From CAWCOU01 sp963797335 (GTDB lineage: Bacteria > Pseudomonadota > Gammaproteobacteria > JAURND01), in assembly GCA_963797335.1 (NCBI GenBank), contig CAWCOU010000008.1, positions 341,488 through 405,487 on the forward strand: DNA of 64,000 bases, read 5' to 3'. The notes below the pieces were generated by a model. It ran no database searches, was not told the origin of the DNA, and worked only from the letters and a program-made list of their open reading frames with translations. Shown one piece after another: positions 23,282 through 32,011 of the stretch. The translations under genes were made by a program, and so were the position numbers. The number at the start of each line of letters is the position of its first letter. The first letter of the stretch is position 1.

Positions 23282-25855
23282 ATGATTACTATGCGCCGTC
23301 ACATTATTCTATACACATTACTGTGGCTCGCTTTACCGGCGGCAGCAGCCAACACCAACCCTGACCTCGGTGCATTATGCACCGCGCCGACAACAGGCTG
23401 CCAGTCCACCGTTTTTCCCACCATCGGTCAGGCCAGCTGGGCACGTTTACTAGGCTGGGTGCCCACCGATACGAATTTATGCCACGGTTATTTTTTTGAA
23501 CCGGCAGCCATTACTGCCGTACCTAACCCGCCACCTATAGGCGTCACCGAAACCTCAATCAATGCCACCGGCCCCGTGGTTTTTTCCCAAACCGGCGTTT
23601 CCACACTGGAAGGAGTCACAGTAACCCAACCCGGGCGTGAGGTATATGCCGATAAAGCCTTCTTGTATCGAGACCCCAAAACCGGCAAATTCAATCGCAT
23701 CGATTTAGTAGGCCATGTGCGCTTCCGTGAAGCCGGTAAATTAGTGGTCAGCAACTACGCCAGTTTAGATTTAGAAAATAAAACCTTGGCCGTGACCCGA
23801 AATGTCTATCAAATTACGCGACCCGCCATTTACGGCCCTACCCATGGCTGGGGCGTTTCCACTTCTTCGTATCGAGAAAGCAATGCTAACCTGCAGCTGG
23901 ATAATGCCACTTATACCACATGCGCACCCACCGACCCGTCATGGCACATAAGCGCTAAACATATCGCGCTCAATAAACAAACCGGACGCGGTGAGGCCAA
24001 CAATTCTTGGTTTTACGCCGGCAACAAGCCCTTGTTATATTTGCCGTATTTCAATTTTCCGATTGATCATCGCCGTTATTCCGGTTTTTTGTATCCCACC
24101 GTAGGTTATGATCATGATTCAGGTTGGACAGCAGGCATCCCCTATTACTTTAATCTAGCGCCTAACTTGGATGATACATTGACCATTACCGGCATGAGTT
24201 TACGCGGTGTGCAAATGGCCAATTTATTCCGCTATTTGACCGATAGCAGCAACGGCAATTTGTGGTTTAGTTTTTTACCCGATGATCGAGAATTTGCGCG
24301 TTTTAAAGATCAAACCTTCGATAATTTTCCGCCCACACCTAACAATCTTCCTTACCTAAACCAGCTAGCAGACGATAGCAACAATCGCGCTGCTATTAGT
24401 TTTGAAGACAATACGGTGTTTAGTGAACAATGGTCTGGCGCCGTTGATCTTAATCTCGTTTCAGATGCCTACTATATGCGTGATTTTGGCAATGGGCCAC
24501 ATGCCATCACTACCGACCAACTACTCAATCAAGCGCTGATCAACTACCAAAGCACACACTGGCAATTCACCGGTCGAGTGCAAGCGTATCAAACCTTGCA
24601 TTTGATTGATGAAGTATTCGTAGCCGATCAATACCAGCGGCTACCACAGCTGGATCTTAACGGTAATTATCCGGATGCTTGGTTAGGCCTAGATTATTTA
24701 TTGAATACCGAATATACCGACTTTCAACATGCCGATGATTTTTTTAACGGCACCCCGTTTCCTGAGGGTAGTCGAGTTCACCTTTATCCCGCCATGAAAA
24801 AGCCATTGCTGAACAGCTGGGGCTATTTCACACCGTCATTAGGGTTGGATGTGACCGGGTACAGTGTCGATCACAATGGCCAGGTCAGCAGCGATGGCGC
24901 GACGGTGATCCCCTTCTCTAACCCTGATTTGAATCGAGTGCGCAATCTACCGATTTTCAATATCGACAGCGGCATTTATTTGGAACGCAATATCCAGATT
25001 ATCGGCCATGATTTTAAACAAACGCTGGAACCGCGGGTCTTTTACTTGTTTGTTCCGACGACCAATCAAAACGCTATCCCGCTGTTTGACTCCAGTTTAC
25101 CGACGTTTAATTTTGATCAAATGTTCCTTATCAACCGCTTCGTTGGTTTCGATCGGGTGGGGGATGCCAATCAAATTGCCGTCGGGTTGACCACTCGTTT
25201 TCTAAATAATTATACCGGGGACGAAAAATTAAGCGCCAGCATCGGTGAAACGTATTATTTTCACCCCCACTCCGTCTGCCTCTACCCCGATTGTAGCGAT
25301 GACCCCACTATTGATGATAAGGTGGTATCGCCCATTGCCGGGGTGTTAAGTTTTAACCCCAATCCCCTATGGACGATTACGGGTAATGGTGCCTACGACC
25401 CCAATCATTCCACTATGAATAATAACAGCGTCAGCTTATTATTCCACCCCACCCCGCTGCATGTCTTTAAAGTGGGGTACCAATACGTGCAAAATGGCGA
25501 TATATTACATAACAATGACCCCGACAGTCAGGCGAATAATTTACGACGTATTGACCTAGGTGCGGCCGTACCCATCACTAATCGTTGGAGCGCCTTAGCA
25601 GATTGGAATTACAATCTTAGCCACGGCCACCCGCAAACCTACTTCTATGGTGTACAATACGATAGTTGTTGCTGGGCGCTGCGTTTGGTAGGCAGTCGAA
25701 CGCTCACGACGGAACAGGCAGATGGTGATACCAATTATCGCACCAATGTTTATATACAATTTTTATTAAAAGGCTTAGGGAGTATTGGCAATCGCACTGG
25801 AAGCAAGGTAATAATGCAATCGTTGCCGGGTTATCAAGATATTTTTAGAGGATAA
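23282..25855 (+). CDS. lptD: LPS-assembly protein LptD
   Basis: The outer-membrane translocon that inserts lipopolysaccharide, working with LptE. The 857-residue product has a signal peptide (about 1-23), an N-terminal periplasmic LptA/OstA-like jellyroll and a C-terminal beta-barrel. Cysteines expected for the interdomain disulfides are present: C67 (NLCHGY), C214 (YTTCAPTDPSW) and the adjacent pair C796-C797 (DSCCWALR). Length is slightly above the E. coli protein. It is followed two bases later by surA, which encodes a chaperone needed for its folding. The start lacks a strong ribosome site; an ATG at 23291 is an alternative. Confidence 0.95.
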   Translation: MITMRRHIILYTLLWLALPAAAANTNPDLGALCTAPTTGCQSTVFPTIGQASWARLLGWVPTDTNLCHGYFFEPAAITAVPNPPPIGVTETSINATGPVVFSQTGVSTLEGVTVTQPGREVYADKAFLYRDPKTGKFNRIDLVGHVRFREAGKLVVSNYASLDLENKTLAVTRNVYQITRPAIYGPTHGWGVSTSSYRESNANLQLDNATYTTCAPTDPSWHISAKHIALNKQTGRGEANNSWFYAGNKPLLYLPYFNFPIDHRRYSGFLYPTVGYDHDSGWTAGIPYYFNLAPNLDDTLTITGMSLRGVQMANLFRYLTDSSNGNLWFSFLPDDREFARFKDQTFDNFPPTPNNLPYLNQLADDSNNRAAISFEDNTVFSEQWSGAVDLNLVSDAYYMRDFGNGPHAITTDQLLNQALINYQSTHWQFTGRVQAYQTLHLIDEVFVADQYQRLPQLDLNGNYPDAWLGLDYLLNTEYTDFQHADDFFNGTPFPEGSRVHLYPAMKKPLLNSWGYFTPSLGLDVTGYSVDHNGQVSSDGATVIPFSNPDLNRVRNLPIFNIDSGIYLERNIQIIGHDFKQTLEPRVFYLFVPTTNQNAIPLFDSSLPTFNFDQMFLINRFVGFDRVGDANQIAVGLTTRFLNNYTGDEKLSASIGETYYFHPHSVCLYPDCSDDPTIDDKVVSPIAGVLSFNPNPLWTITGNGAYDPNHSTMNNNSVSLLFHPTPLHVFKVGYQYVQNGDILHNNDPDSQANNLRRIDLGAAVPITNRWSALADWNYNLSHGHPQTYFYGVQYDSCCWALRLVGSRTLTTEQADGDTNYRTNVYIQFLLKGLGSIGNRTGSKVIMQSLPGYQDIFRG

Positions 25856-25856
25856 T

Positions 25857-26813
25857 ATGATTAAATTTTTCTATCGCTGCTTGTCTATCACATTGCTTTT
25901 ATTGGCCACGACGGCTTTTGCCGATCCAGTCGGTGGCGCTCAACCATTGGATCGCGTAGTGGCTATCGTCAACGATGCTGTTATTACTCAAAGTCAGTTG
26001 GATACGATGATGAATGATATGCAGCACGCCCAAAGCGTCACGAACAAACCGGCATTAACGCCAGCAGAGCTAAAAAAGCAGGCGCTGGATCAATTAATTA
26101 ATGTCGCCATGCAATTGCAAATCGCTGCTCGTAACAAAATAACGATCACGGATGCCCAGATTACTGAAGTCATGAATCACATCGCTCAACAAAATCACCT
26201 CAGCTCGGAACAACTCAAACAGGCGATCTTGAGACAAGGCTCCAGTTACACCAAATTCCGTCAACAAATTCACGACCAGCTTATCGTGCATCAACTGCAA
26301 CAAAATGTATTTGGTAGTCGAATCAAGGTCACTGACGATGAGGTCAAGGCGTATCTAAAAACTGCCCCTTCACAAATCAATCCGGATACGGAGTATCACA
26401 TCGATGACTTGTTGGTCCCTCTAGATGACACAACCACGCCGGCACAATTGGCTGCGGCACAGCAAACTGCGAAAGCTTTGTTGGTAAAGGCGAAGGCCGG
26501 TACTGGATTTCAGCAGCTGGCCGATGGCGATAAAACCCTGATCCGCACCGATTTGGGCTGGCGTAAAGCCGCCGATCTGCCCACCATTTTTGTTGGTGAG
26601 GTGAGCAACATGAAATCGGGAAGCTTCAAAGGCCCGATTCGTGCACCGAATGGTTTGCATCTGATCCAATTGGTTGAAATTCACGGCAGCGCCGGCAAAC
26701 CGCTGACCTTCGATGAAGCAAAGATTTTAGTGTTTCAACAAAAAATGAAAGCTGAAATCGATCGATGGTTGCAAACCGTGCGCAACTCCGCTTACGTAAA
26801 AATCATGCCGTGA
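25857..26813 (+). CDS. surA: Periplasmic chaperone/peptidyl-prolyl isomerase SurA, short form
   Basis: The periplasmic chaperone that escorts outer-membrane proteins such as LptD. The 318-residue product has a signal peptide ending AFA (about 1-22), the SurA N-terminal chaperone domain (LDRVVAIVNDAVITQSQLD to about 170), one parvulin-like domain (about 173-282, with DLGWRKAADLPTIF and GPIRAPNGLHLIQL) and a C-terminal helix. The E. coli protein has two parvulin domains and is about 110 residues longer, so one domain is missing here. Its ribosome site (GAGG) lies in the lptD tail. Confidence 0.92.
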   Translation: MIKFFYRCLSITLLLLATTAFADPVGGAQPLDRVVAIVNDAVITQSQLDTMMNDMQHAQSVTNKPALTPAELKKQALDQLINVAMQLQIAARNKITITDAQITEVMNHIAQQNHLSSEQLKQAILRQGSSYTKFRQQIHDQLIVHQLQQNVFGSRIKVTDDEVKAYLKTAPSQINPDTEYHIDDLLVPLDDTTTPAQLAAAQQTAKALLVKAKAGTGFQQLADGDKTLIRTDLGWRKAADLPTIFVGEVSNMKSGSFKGPIRAPNGLHLIQLVEIHGSAGKPLTFDEAKILVFQQKMKAEIDRWLQTVRNSAYVKIMP

Positions 26814-26820
26814 TCGTGGC

Positions 26821-27612
26821 ATGGTGATTCCGCGCAAACGTTTTGGCCAACATTTTTTACAAGACTTAGGGATTATTCATCACCTGGTGGAAGTGATTGC
26901 GCCGAGGCGCGATGATCATATGGTGGAGATTGGTGCTGGGTTAGGCGCTTTAACAACCCAGCTGCTGCCTCGATTAAATGCGTTGGATGTGATTGAATTA
27001 GACCGCGATTTAATCGCACCGCTAACGCATGCCTGCCAGGCACTGGGCAGCCTACAAATTTATCAAGCCGATGCGCTGCACTTTGATTTCCGGCAATTGT
27101 GTCCCCCTTCTCAGCGATTGCGCATCGTGGGTAATTTACCTTATCAAATTTCCACCCCGCTTTTATTCTATTTAATTAACTACGTCGACATCATCGCCGA
27201 TTTACATTTTATGCTGCAAAAAGAAGTGGTCGATCGGCTTGCCGCCTCCATTGGTACCAAGGCATATGGCCGTTTAAGCATCATGATACAATACCATTTT
27301 GCGGTGGAATCGTTATTTTCCGTGCCTAGTGAAGCCTTTTACCCTGCACCGAAAGTCACCTCTGCAGTTGTACGGCTAATCCCACGTGCTCCCACGATCA
27401 AAGCTGAAAATTACGCCCTGTTTAGTCAAATTGTTCATCAAGCGTTTAATTATCGCCGTAAAACCATCCATAATAGTTTGAAAGGGCTGGTATCTACAGC
27501 ACAGTTACAAAATTATGGTATTGATGCCAACCTGCGACCGGAGCAAATTCCTATTGAAGATTATGTGCACATGAGCAACCAGCTTTATTTGGAACAAGCG
27601 AATCATTCATAG
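26821..27612 (+). CDS. rsmA: 16S rRNA dimethyladenosine transferase RsmA (KsgA)
   Basis: Dimethylates two adjacent adenosines in the 3' terminal hairpin of 16S rRNA late in 30S assembly. The 263-residue protein has the family N-terminus KRFGQHFLQD, SAM motif EIGAGLGALT, acidic motif ELDRDL, catalytic GNLPYQISTP and the C-terminal RRKTIHNSL segment. It follows surA after 7 bases; the usual pdxA between surA and rsmA in enterobacteria is absent. Same-strand operon with lptD, surA and probably apaH. Confidence 0.96.
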   Translation: MVIPRKRFGQHFLQDLGIIHHLVEVIAPRRDDHMVEIGAGLGALTTQLLPRLNALDVIELDRDLIAPLTHACQALGSLQIYQADALHFDFRQLCPPSQRLRIVGNLPYQISTPLLFYLINYVDIIADLHFMLQKEVVDRLAASIGTKAYGRLSIMIQYHFAVESLFSVPSEAFYPAPKVTSAVVRLIPRAPTIKAENYALFSQIVHQAFNYRRKTIHNSLKGLVSTAQLQNYGIDANLRPEQIPIEDYVHMSNQLYLEQANHS

Positions 27613-27660
27613 CCACATCATGGCGCGCAGCAGACAAAATATATTTTCTAAGGTTTTTTT

Positions 27661-28470
27661 ATGGAAACTTATGCAATAGGCGACATTCACGGCTGTTACG
27701 ATGAATTGCAGGAATTACTACAACTTATCGACTTTCAGCCCAATACGGACTGTTTATGGTTCACTGGCGACTTAGTCAACCGCGGCCCCAACTCCTTGGC
27801 CGTATTGCGCTTCGTCAAATCACTGCCTAACAAAATCGTTGTGTTAGGAAACCACGATATACACCTTCTCGCCATCGCTAACGGGCACCCTTTCAAAGAT
27901 CATTCCTTACACGCCATCTTAACCGCTGACGACAGCGATGAACTTATGGAGTGGCTGCGTCAACAACCGCTAGTGCACTGGGATGCAAAACTCGGATACG
28001 GCTTAGTACACGCCGGCACCATACCCCAATGGCGCATGGAAGAAACCCAACAATATGGCGAAGAAGTAAGCCGTGTTTTACGCAGCGCAGATTATCCCCA
28101 ACTATTAGAACATTTATACGGAAATCAACCCAATCAATGGGCTAACGATTTAGAAGGATGGCCGCGCTTACGTTTTATCACCAATGTGTTAACACGATTA
28201 CGCTTTTGCAATGCGGAAGGAACTCTCGACCTTCTCACCAAGGGTGAATTAGGATCACAACCTCCCGGTTATCTACCCTGGTTTCAAATCCCCAACCGAG
28301 CCACTGCTAACATTGACCTGATTTTCGGTCATTGGGCCGCATTAAACGGTCAAAGCCACACACCACACGCACACGCATTGGATACAGGTTGCGTATGGGG
28401 CAACGCTTTAACCGCCATGCGGCTTTCCGACCAAAAACGTTTTAGCGTCCCTTCACGCGTTGTAAGGTGA
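27661..28470 (+). CDS. apaH: Symmetrical bis(5'-nucleosyl)-tetraphosphatase ApaH
   Basis: Hydrolyses diadenosine tetraphosphate to two ADP; in E. coli it also removes Np4 caps from RNA. The 269-residue metallophosphoesterase has the motifs GDIHGCYDEL, GDLVNRGPNSL, VLGNHDIHLL and the distal GLVHAG and GHWAALNG. AAGG lies 7 bases before the ATG. The usual apaG between rsmA and apaH is absent. Its 3' end overlaps the convergent folA-fusion gene by 29 bases. Confidence 0.96.
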   Translation: METYAIGDIHGCYDELQELLQLIDFQPNTDCLWFTGDLVNRGPNSLAVLRFVKSLPNKIVVLGNHDIHLLAIANGHPFKDHSLHAILTADDSDELMEWLRQQPLVHWDAKLGYGLVHAGTIPQWRMEETQQYGEEVSRVLRSADYPQLLEHLYGNQPNQWANDLEGWPRLRFITNVLTRLRFCNAEGTLDLLTKGELGSQPPGYLPWFQIPNRATANIDLIFGHWAALNGQSHTPHAHALDTGCVWGNALTAMRLSDQKRFSVPSRVVR

Positions 28471-29875
28471 TGAAGCGGTAGTGATATGGGTTATTTGCAT
28501 CCGGTTGACAGTCCTGCGCACTGATTTGCTGCCAACCCGTGGTGTAATCGAAGGGGAAAAAACAATCTCCGGAAAATTCCTGTTGAATTTCCGTTAAATA
28601 GAGACGATCGGCCTGCAGAAACGCTTCGGCAAATAATAAAGCGCCACCAATGATTAGCACTTCCCGAACGTTGCCAGCTAATGCCAATGCTGCTGGCAGG
28701 GAAGTGGCTGTTTCGCAACCGAGTGCCTGCCATTGTGGATTGCGCGTGACCACGATGTTATGACGGCCGGGCAGCGCTTTACCGATAGAGTCGTAGGTTT
28801 TACGTCCCATGATAATGGGCTTGCCCCAGGTGATTTGTTTAAAGTGCTGTAAATCGGCCGGCAACCGCCATGGCAACCGATTATTCATACCAATGACACG
28901 GTTACTGGACATCGCAACGATCAGCGATACCCGGGTTGATCGAATCGTCAAGAAGCCGCCGACGATAATCACTGCGGCAAAAAGCAACTGGCCAATGAAC
29001 AAAATTCGCATATCGATACGATACACTGGCGCACCTAATAAAGCGCCTAGACCCAAGCTCAACCCCACCAAAAATAAGGCGGCAACAAAACCGCACCAAC
29101 CATATTTTTTACCGATGAAGTAAAACAATAGCAGGGTCAGCAGACTTAAGACCATTAAGAAGGGTGGCGTTGGAAGGACCATCAAGGCCACTATGATCGC
29201 TAACAGCAAGCCATAACTCCCACATAACGGTATTTTTCGTAAACGTTTCAACGCCGTTATTTGCGCGAAATAGGTATCCAAGGTGATTAATGCTAATGCA
29301 AAAACCAGTACACCGTTAAAATTGGCCAACCATTCTGTCAACCATTGCCAACCCAAGCCCAGCGTCGAGGGAAAAATCAGGTTATGCAAGTAAACCAGCC
29401 CTAGACTAATGGCGGCTGTCATCAATAAAGTCAGTACCACAAAACGCCAAAAAATAGTTCGCTGATAAAAAACCAAGGTTACCGTGATGTAACGCCAACT
29501 AATCCACACTAATAAAAAGGCTTGTGCGGTATAAAGAGTCGCGGATCCGACAGCCAACACAACCCCGCTCTTCAATAAATAATACGCTAGAAAACTACCG
29601 AGCCAAATGCCAGGCAAAATGCGAAATCCTCGCATAAATACCAACCCACAGGCCGTGCCCGCCGCAAACCACAATAGGTTGAAGGGTGCTATTAGGGTAC
29701 TGATGATTAAACCTGCGTATTGTAATGACATGCTGACAAAGTTGCTGACAATCCAGCGAACCCATACCAATCTTCTAAACTGCGCTTGTAATTCTTGGTC
29801 CGACGGCGCGTTCACCGATTTTGCCATACGCTGCCATTTGTCAGTGGGTGGGGTTGCTTGGTAAGATGATTTCAT
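28442..29875 (-). CDS. folA: Membrane-anchored dihydrofolate reductase (MASE1-like domain fused to FolA)
   Basis: A 477-residue fusion. Residues about 35-312 carry some eight to ten membrane helices with a MASE1-like N-terminal pattern (LLWFAAGTACGLVF, then GFRILPGIWLGSFLAYYL). Residues about 315-477 are a complete dihydrofolate reductase: VSLIVAMSSNRVIG, NRLPWRLPADL with the catalytic acid Asp341, IMGRKTYDSIG, LPGRHNIVVTR and EVLIIGGALLF. The reductase makes tetrahydrofolate for thymidylate, purine and Met synthesis. The convergent position next to apaH is where stand-alone folA sits in E. coli, so this is the resident folA with an added membrane domain. No ATG lies at the expected reductase start; a TTG (LTIRSTR) might permit internal initiation. 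Confidence 0.9.
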   Translation of the reverse strand: MKSSYQATPPTDKWQRMAKSVNAPSDQELQAQFRRLVWVRWIVSNFVSMSLQYAGLIISTLIAPFNLLWFAAGTACGLVFMRGFRILPGIWLGSFLAYYLLKSGVVLAVGSATLYTAQAFLLVWISWRYITVTLVFYQRTIFWRFVVLTLLMTAAISLGLVYLHNLIFPSTLGLGWQWLTEWLANFNGVLVFALALITLDTYFAQITALKRLRKIPLCGSYGLLLAIIVALMVLPTPPFLMVLSLLTLLLFYFIGKKYGWCGFVAALFLVGLSLGLGALLGAPVYRIDMRILFIGQLLFAAVIIVGGFLTIRSTRVSLIVAMSSNRVIGMNNRLPWRLPADLQHFKQITWGKPIIMGRKTYDSIGKALPGRHNIVVTRNPQWQALGCETATSLPAALALAGNVREVLIIGGALLFAEAFLQADRLYLTEIQQEFSGDCFFPFDYTTGWQQISAQDCQPDANNPYHYRFITLQRVKGR

Positions 29876-29906
29876 GTGAATTCCAGTCTACTTAAGTGTG
29901 TATACT

Positions 29907-30521
29907 ATGAAACAATCCGATGTTAACTGCCAACAGTATTTGCGGATGCTTTTCCAGCAAACGCCAGATCAGAGCACTCGACGAAAACATCCAGCAGCCA
30001 ACGTCCATGAGACCAATGGCGAGATTTTATATCCCAGCATGCATAAATTATTCGCTATCACCCCGCTGCTACCTTCGGATGTGTTTGTGGATCTGGGTTC
30101 GGGTTCGGGCAAAATGGTGTTACAGGTTTTTTTAACCACGCCTGCGCGGGAGGCTCGGGGTATCGAGATTGTGCCCTCATTGCATCGCCTGGCATTAAAT
30201 GCCGAACAGCAAGTTCGCCAAGATTTTCCGGAGTTATTCACCGAAGATCATCGCCTACTTTTTATTAACGATGATTTTTTTAAAACATCGTTGATGGGAG
30301 CAACCGTGGTATTGGTAAATGCCACCTGTTTTGGACAGGATATACTCTATCCTTTGAGCAAAATTTTAGACAATACGCCTTCTATTCATACCGTTTGGTC
30401 CACCCGGCCCTTATGTCATTTACAACGGTTACGAACAGAAAAAATTATTCCGGTTGAATGTTCTTGGAGCTCGAGTTTAGCTTATCTCAGCCGGGCACCG
30501 CGCCCTTTCGCGTCAAGTTAA
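29907..30521 (+). CDS. DOT1-like class I methyltransferase
   Basis: A 204-residue SAM-dependent methyltransferase. Motif I is VFVDLGSGSGK (60-69), then the acidic ribose contact ARGIEIVPSLHRLALNA (Glu87) and a later NDDFF and VVLVNATCFG. This order and the preceding GEILYPSMHKLF recall the catalytic core of DOT1-type histone H3K79 methyltransferases, also seen in some bacteria. The substrate is unknown; a host protein is possible but unproven. Only 31 bases separate it from the divergent DHFR-fusion gene. A TATACT box abuts the ATG, so the true start could be further in (for example Met14) or at a GTG at 29898. Confidence 0.7.
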   Translation: MKQSDVNCQQYLRMLFQQTPDQSTRRKHPAANVHETNGEILYPSMHKLFAITPLLPSDVFVDLGSGSGKMVLQVFLTTPAREARGIEIVPSLHRLALNAEQQVRQDFPELFTEDHRLLFINDDFFKTSLMGATVVLVNATCFGQDILYPLSKILDNTPSIHTVWSTRPLCHLQRLRTEKIIPVECSWSSSLAYLSRAPRPFASS

Positions 30522-30540
30522 GAACGCCAAGACGAGTTTC

Positions 30541-30614
30541 GTCATTGCGAGCGCAGCGTGGCAATCTAAACGGGGCCGGAACTTTCTGGGTTGCCGCGCT
30601 GCGCTCGCAATAAC
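30541..30614. repeat. Palindromic intergenic repeat
   Basis: Arms at 30541-30564 and 30591-30614 are inverted repeats at 22 of 24 positions, core ATTGCGAGCGCAGCG, around a 26-base loop. It belongs to the widespread class with the core GTCATTGCGAGCGCAGCG. It lies between the DOT1-like and ATP-grasp genes. A degenerate relative of the CTTCTCCC hairpin follows at about 30638-30664. Confidence 0.85.
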
Positions 30615-30682
30615 AGGTGAGCAGTTACCTTACAAAAATCCTTTTCCCCCGGTGTGAGAAGGATAGACTTTAGGTTAATAAT

Positions 30683-31891
30683 ATGACCATGACAAACCAT
30701 CCCGAATTACAGCTATGGCGATCCGCATTAGTTGATTGGGGAAACTACTATCATCTTCCCGAGGATTGGCTGGAGACCCATCCACACTTATTCGCGCTTG
30801 CTGAGACACCGTTATCCGCGACTGATAACTCCGCCATGCAACGCATTATCACTGCTGTAGAAACCGTCATCCGACATCCTGCCTACCAACAACACGTACT
30901 TTCTTCAGCAGACCCTCATGCGCAATATGCACCCGATGCGCACGGGATTTTTTTCGGCTACGATTTTCATTTAACACCCGATGGACCCAAACTCATTGAG
31001 ATCAATACCAATGCCGGCGGAGCTGCGTTTGTGGCCGTGCGCGAGTTAGCGCAATCTGGTGTACCGAATCCTGTCAAGCGCCCGGATTGGGAACGCGTTT
31101 TTTTTAATGTGTTTATCACGGGATGGCATCGACAATGCGGCAACCACCCTCTACGCCATATTGCGATTGTCGATGATGCACCTGAACAGCAATATTATTA
31201 TCCGGAATTTTTATTATTTCAGGCCATGTTTGCCGCACAAGGCATCACCGCTGTCATCGTCGACCCCAGCCTGTTAATTTGGCGTGACCAACGTCTATTT
31301 CATCACGACATTCCCATCGACCTCGTTTATAATCGTCTGACTGATTTCTTATTAACCGACAATTCACATGCGCATTTATGGCAAGCTTATTGTCATAATG
31401 CCGTCGTGCTGACACCACACCCTCGCGCGTACGCTTTGCACGCAGATAAACGTAATTTGATTGTCTTATCCAACAGCGATTTGCTGCGAAGCTTTGGCAT
31501 CGATGAGGATACCATCGCTATTTTAGCAGCCGGTGTTCCCAAAACTGTGCTTGTCGACCCTCAACAAGCCGAATCACTATGGGCCAATCGTCAAAATTTA
31601 TTCTTTAAACCCCTCTCCGGTTACGCCGGCAAAGGCGTTTATCGCGGCTACAGAATAACGCATAAAGTATTCCACGAGATTTTAAAAAATCCCTACATCG
31701 CTCAAACCACCATCCCCCCCAGCGAACAAATCGTCGATTTACCCGAAGGACCTAAAAAAATGAAAGTGGATATTCGTAATTACGTGGACAACGGCCAGGT
31801 ATTCCATACCGTCGCTCGTCTCTATCAAGGCCAAACCACTAATATGCGCACGGAAGGGGGGGGGTTCGCGTTAATAAAAACTTTTAAATGA
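30683..31891 (+). CDS. ATP-grasp-fold protein of unknown substrate
   Basis: A 402-residue soluble protein. The stretch GPKLIEINTNAGGAAF (about 101-116) and the later NLFFKPLSGYAGKGVYRG look like the metal-binding and phosphate-loop parts of ATP-grasp ligases, but in an order suggesting the circularly permuted type. Such enzymes join a carboxylate to an amine or thiol using ATP. The C-terminal part (KKMKVDIRNYVDNGQVFHTVARLYQGQTTNMRTEGGGF) fits the final catalytic strand and loop. No neighbour reveals a pathway. Codon use is rich in C-ending codons like the nearby apaH and deoC genes, so it is not obviously foreign. Confidence 0.7.
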   Translation: MTMTNHPELQLWRSALVDWGNYYHLPEDWLETHPHLFALAETPLSATDNSAMQRIITAVETVIRHPAYQQHVLSSADPHAQYAPDAHGIFFGYDFHLTPDGPKLIEINTNAGGAAFVAVRELAQSGVPNPVKRPDWERVFFNVFITGWHRQCGNHPLRHIAIVDDAPEQQYYYPEFLLFQAMFAAQGITAVIVDPSLLIWRDQRLFHHDIPIDLVYNRLTDFLLTDNSHAHLWQAYCHNAVVLTPHPRAYALHADKRNLIVLSNSDLLRSFGIDEDTIAILAAGVPKTVLVDPQQAESLWANRQNLFFKPLSGYAGKGVYRGYRITHKVFHEILKNPYIAQTTIPPSEQIVDLPEGPKKMKVDIRNYVDNGQVFHTVARLYQGQTTNMRTEGGGFALIKTFK

Positions 31892-32011
31892 ATCGCTGAG
31901 AGGACGGGCGGCGCCCTCGCAAAAAAGCCAAAGTTAGCTTAATTTGCAGGCAAATTACCAGCGCTTCTAGATCATCAAACACAAAATACATAGACATTGG
32001 AGAAAAATAAA

